The notes under the pieces are model-generated. The model saw only the letters and a list, made by a program, of their open reading frames with translations. It searched no databases and had not been told where the DNA came from. From Bacillota bacterium (lineage in GTDB: Bacteria; Bacillota; Clostridia; Acetivibrionales; JAFADI01), in NCBI GenBank assembly GCA_023424965.1, contig JAFADI010000232.1, forward strand, positions 1 to 8,667: a DNA stretch of 8,667 bases, in the 5' to 3' direction. Below are positions 6,765 through 8,667 of the stretch, piece after piece (the first letter of the stretch is position 1; the number at the start of each line of letters is the position of its first letter). Both the position numbers and the translations under genes were made by a program.

Positions 6765-8504
6765 TCATCTCCCGCTGTAGGGCAAATGAACACTTACCGT
6801 CGTCCCGTGGTTAAGACGGCTCTCAAAAAACAGTCCGTATTCTTCGCCAAATATAAGCTTTATCCGTTCATCAATATTTTTCAACCCGATTCCCAGCCCT
6901 TTTGACTCCAGTTCCTTGCTTTTCAGCTTCTCCAGCGTATCTTCACTCATGCCCGGGCCGTTGTCCGATATGGAAATCCTCATAGAATCAGTCAGCCTGA
7001 AGGCCTTTACCTCTATCCGGCACACGCCGGTGAGGTTTTCCAGGCCATAATTTATTGAGTTCTCCACAAGGGGCTGCAGGGTGAGCTTTAGAATTGAAGC
7101 TTCTTTTAATTCCTCTTCCACATCAATGGAAAATTCAAGCCTGTCCCCATACCGTATTTTCTGTATCGTCACATAATCGTTCAACAAATTCAGTTCTTCC
7201 CTGAGCGGTATGACGAGCTCATGATTTCTTACGGCACTCCGGAGCAGATTTCCCAGAGCCTTAACCATGGCGGAGATTTTGTCCTGTCCGTTCATTCTGG
7301 CAAGGCCATTGATCGAGGCCAGGGTATTATATAGGAAGTGCGGATTTATCTGTGCCTGGAGGGCTTTTAATTCTGTTTCCTTTATCAAAAGCTGCTTCAC
7401 ATAGTTTTCATTTATCAGGGTATTGATTTCATTGACCATGATGGTAAAATCATAATCCAATTGTCCGATTTCATCGCTGCTGTTAATGGCTGGGGACTCT
7501 GCCCCGGCAATTTCAAAATCCCCCTGCTCCACCTTCTTCATTTTTTTGCTCAAAGAGATAATGGGTTTGGTGATGCCATTGGCAAACTTCATCCCGATAA
7601 AAACCGCTGCAAAAAAGATCAGGATATAGGCGGCCACCATAATTAAGCGCATGGCTGCAATTCCTTGAAAAATATCATTGTAAGGCAGGATATTGACATA
7701 GGTCCAGTTGGTATAGCTTGACATCCCGTAGCTTATCAGAAATTTCCGGTCATTGATGTTCTGCACGTAGTAGCTTTGGAGGTTATTGGCAATATATTTT
7801 ACCTTGTCAAAGCTTGCGCTGCTGTCATTGGAAAAAATCGTCTTATCTCCGGAAAGTATCAACAGATTGGATTTATATTTCGACTGCATGCTTGAATGCT
7901 GGCTGATCAATTTGCCAAGATCAAGCCGTATTACAAGGATGGCGAGTGCTTCCATGTTTTCTTTCGCGCGGATTTCCCTGGCCGCAATGATGCAGTTATC
8001 GTCCTCCGAGGGCTCGGCCCAAAGAATCCTGCCTTTTTTTTCTTTTGCCTCGTCGATAACCCGATCTTTCCTTGCCTTGTTGAGCAGAAGGGTATTCCGT
8101 CCCACGATATACTCATTTCCCTCTTTATCGATGAAGCCAATGGAGGATATATAGCTTTCATTTTGTGATTCCGCCATCAGCTTTTGTGTAAAATCGTCGA
8201 TGGCCTTATACCTCTCGTAGGAGGTTTCTTCCGCTTTTATAACTTTCAGGTATGCCTGTACTTTCGGGTCCGAAAGTATGCTGAAGGATAAATTTTCAAT
8301 TTTCCTCAGTTCCGTTTCGATGTTTGTGGAATAAAGGTTAAGTATTACGGAGGATTGGTTTACCAATTGTTCATCGTAAATATTGAAGGATATCTGAAGT
8401 GCCAGCAAGCTTAAAAGACTGATGGAAAATATCAGAGTAAACAGGATTAACAAAAGCTTCTTTTTGATTTTAAGGCTTTTATAGTAGTTGAGCAGCTTCA
8501 ACAT
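6765..8504 (-). CDS. Sensor histidine kinase (YesM / LytS-like family)
   Basis: This is the membrane sensor of the two-component system. Taking ATG at 8504 gives 579 residues; a GTG two codons upstream (8510) is also possible, since GGAG at 8515-8518 lies 4 nt from the GTG and 10 nt from the ATG. Positions here count from the GTG. A short cytoplasmic N-terminus precedes the first membrane helix (about 19-41), then an extracellular sensor region of about 240 residues that looks dCache-like, a second helix (about 287-305), a HAMP linker (about 306-365), and a His_kinase domain with the phosphoacceptor His391 in QINPHFLYNTL. The ATPase has the N-box LQPLVENSINYGL (478-490), DNGPGM (516-521) and GLGIGL (538-543). 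All catalytic motifs are intact. The gene follows its own candidate promoter and is directly upstream of its cognate regulator. The ligand is unknown; the linked importer suggests an oligosaccharide or a loaded binding protein. Confidence 0.95.
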   Translation of the reverse strand: MLKLLNYYKSLKIKKKLLLILFTLIFSISLLSLLALQISFNIYDEQLVNQSSVILNLYSTNIETELRKIENLSFSILSDPKVQAYLKVIKAEETSYERYKAIDDFTQKLMAESQNESYISSIGFIDKEGNEYIVGRNTLLLNKARKDRVIDEAKEKKGRILWAEPSEDDNCIIAAREIRAKENMEALAILVIRLDLGKLISQHSSMQSKYKSNLLILSGDKTIFSNDSSASFDKVKYIANNLQSYYVQNINDRKFLISYGMSSYTNWTYVNILPYNDIFQGIAAMRLIMVAAYILIFFAAVFIGMKFANGITKPIISLSKKMKKVEQGDFEIAGAESPAINSSDEIGQLDYDFTIMVNEINTLINENYVKQLLIKETELKALQAQINPHFLYNTLASINGLARMNGQDKISAMVKALGNLLRSAVRNHELVIPLREELNLLNDYVTIQKIRYGDRLEFSIDVEEELKEASILKLTLQPLVENSINYGLENLTGVCRIEVKAFRLTDSMRISISDNGPGMSEDTLEKLKSKELESKGLGIGLKNIDERIKLIFGEEYGLFFESRLNHGTTVSVHLPYSGR

Positions 8505-8557
8505 TTCCACAAATCTCCAATACTTGATATATATATTGGGACGAGTACGATAAATAA

Positions 8558-8586
8558 ATTATACCATCCGTATCACTTAATATAAA
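8558..8586 (-). promoter_or_regulatory. Candidate sigma-A promoter of the two-component system genes
   Basis: On the minus strand TATAAT (8558-8563) is preceded after 17 bases by TTTATA (8581-8586), a four-of-six match to TTGACA. The -35 overlaps the last codons of the upstream AraC-type gene. Transcription would start near 8551, leaving a leader of about 47 nt. The AT-rich gap 8505-8576 contains no gene. Confidence 0.5.
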
Positions 8587-8667
8587 GGGTTGCTCTTTCT
8601 ATACTGCATGGGGGATACGCCGGTAATGGCTTTAAAGGTCCTGCCAAAGTGAGTGATGCTTTCAAAG
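8577..8667 (-). CDS. AraC-family regulator, C-terminal fragment (5' part beyond the right edge)
   Basis: Only the last 29 residues and the TAA stop are in the window. FESITHFGRTFKAITGVSPM (first 20 visible residues), followed by QYRK, is the typical end of an AraC/XylS DNA-binding domain: the recognition helix of the second helix-turn-helix, then the conserved G-x-S-P-x-x-Y-R segment. The rest lies to the right, so it cannot be told whether this is a stand-alone regulator or another YesN-type response regulator. It is on the same strand as the two-component genes and ends 72 nt before the kinase ATG. Confidence 0.85.
   Translation of the reverse strand, partial: FESITHFGRTFKAITGVSPMQYRKSNPLY

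Overview
The window reads as part of a carbohydrate-uptake and degradation locus from a Gram-positive bacterium of the Bacillota (Clostridia or Paenibacillus-like). The evidence is a YesM/YesN-type two-component system, a lipoprotein sugar-binding protein with a lipobox, strong GGAG/GGGGG Shine-Dalgarno sites and close gene packing. No species can be named from the sequence alone. Every gene I can support is on the minus strand, so transcription runs right to left.

Layout in order of transcription: (1) 8577-8667, the last 29 residues of an AraC-type regulator cut by the right edge. (2) A short promoter region, then a YesM-type sensor histidine kinase (6765-8504) and a YesN-type response regulator with an AraC output domain (5194-6759), separated by 5 nt. 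(3) A 180-bp intergenic region with a good candidate sigma-A promoter and a dyad just downstream of its predicted start. (4) A sugar-binding lipoprotein (3655-5013). (5) A gap containing a perfect 36-bp palindrome that should form a stem-loop in the mRNA. (6) Two sugar ABC permeases, MalF-like (2651-3559) and MalG-like (1801-2646, GTG start). (7) Starting 8 nt later, a long uninterrupted frame from 1792 to the left edge. Its 597 visible residues resemble glycoside hydrolase family 115 (alpha-glucuronidases acting on glucuronoxylan). It has no signal peptide and no stop inside the window.

How it fits together: the membrane kinase probably senses an extracellular sugar or its loaded binding protein and phosphorylates the YesN-type regulator, which activates the promoter at about 5114-5142. 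The lipoprotein and two permeases import an oligosaccharide. The cytoplasmic GH115-like enzyme would then remove (4-O-methyl)glucuronic acid side groups. The inferred substrate is a glucuronic-acid-decorated oligosaccharide such as an aldouronate from xylan. This rests mainly on the GH115 assignment; the binding protein alone does not reveal its ligand. No ABC ATPase is present, so a shared MsmX-type ATPase encoded elsewhere is expected.

There is no stretch over 300 bases without a gene. I saw no tRNA, rRNA, CRISPR array, insertion sequence or phage feature.
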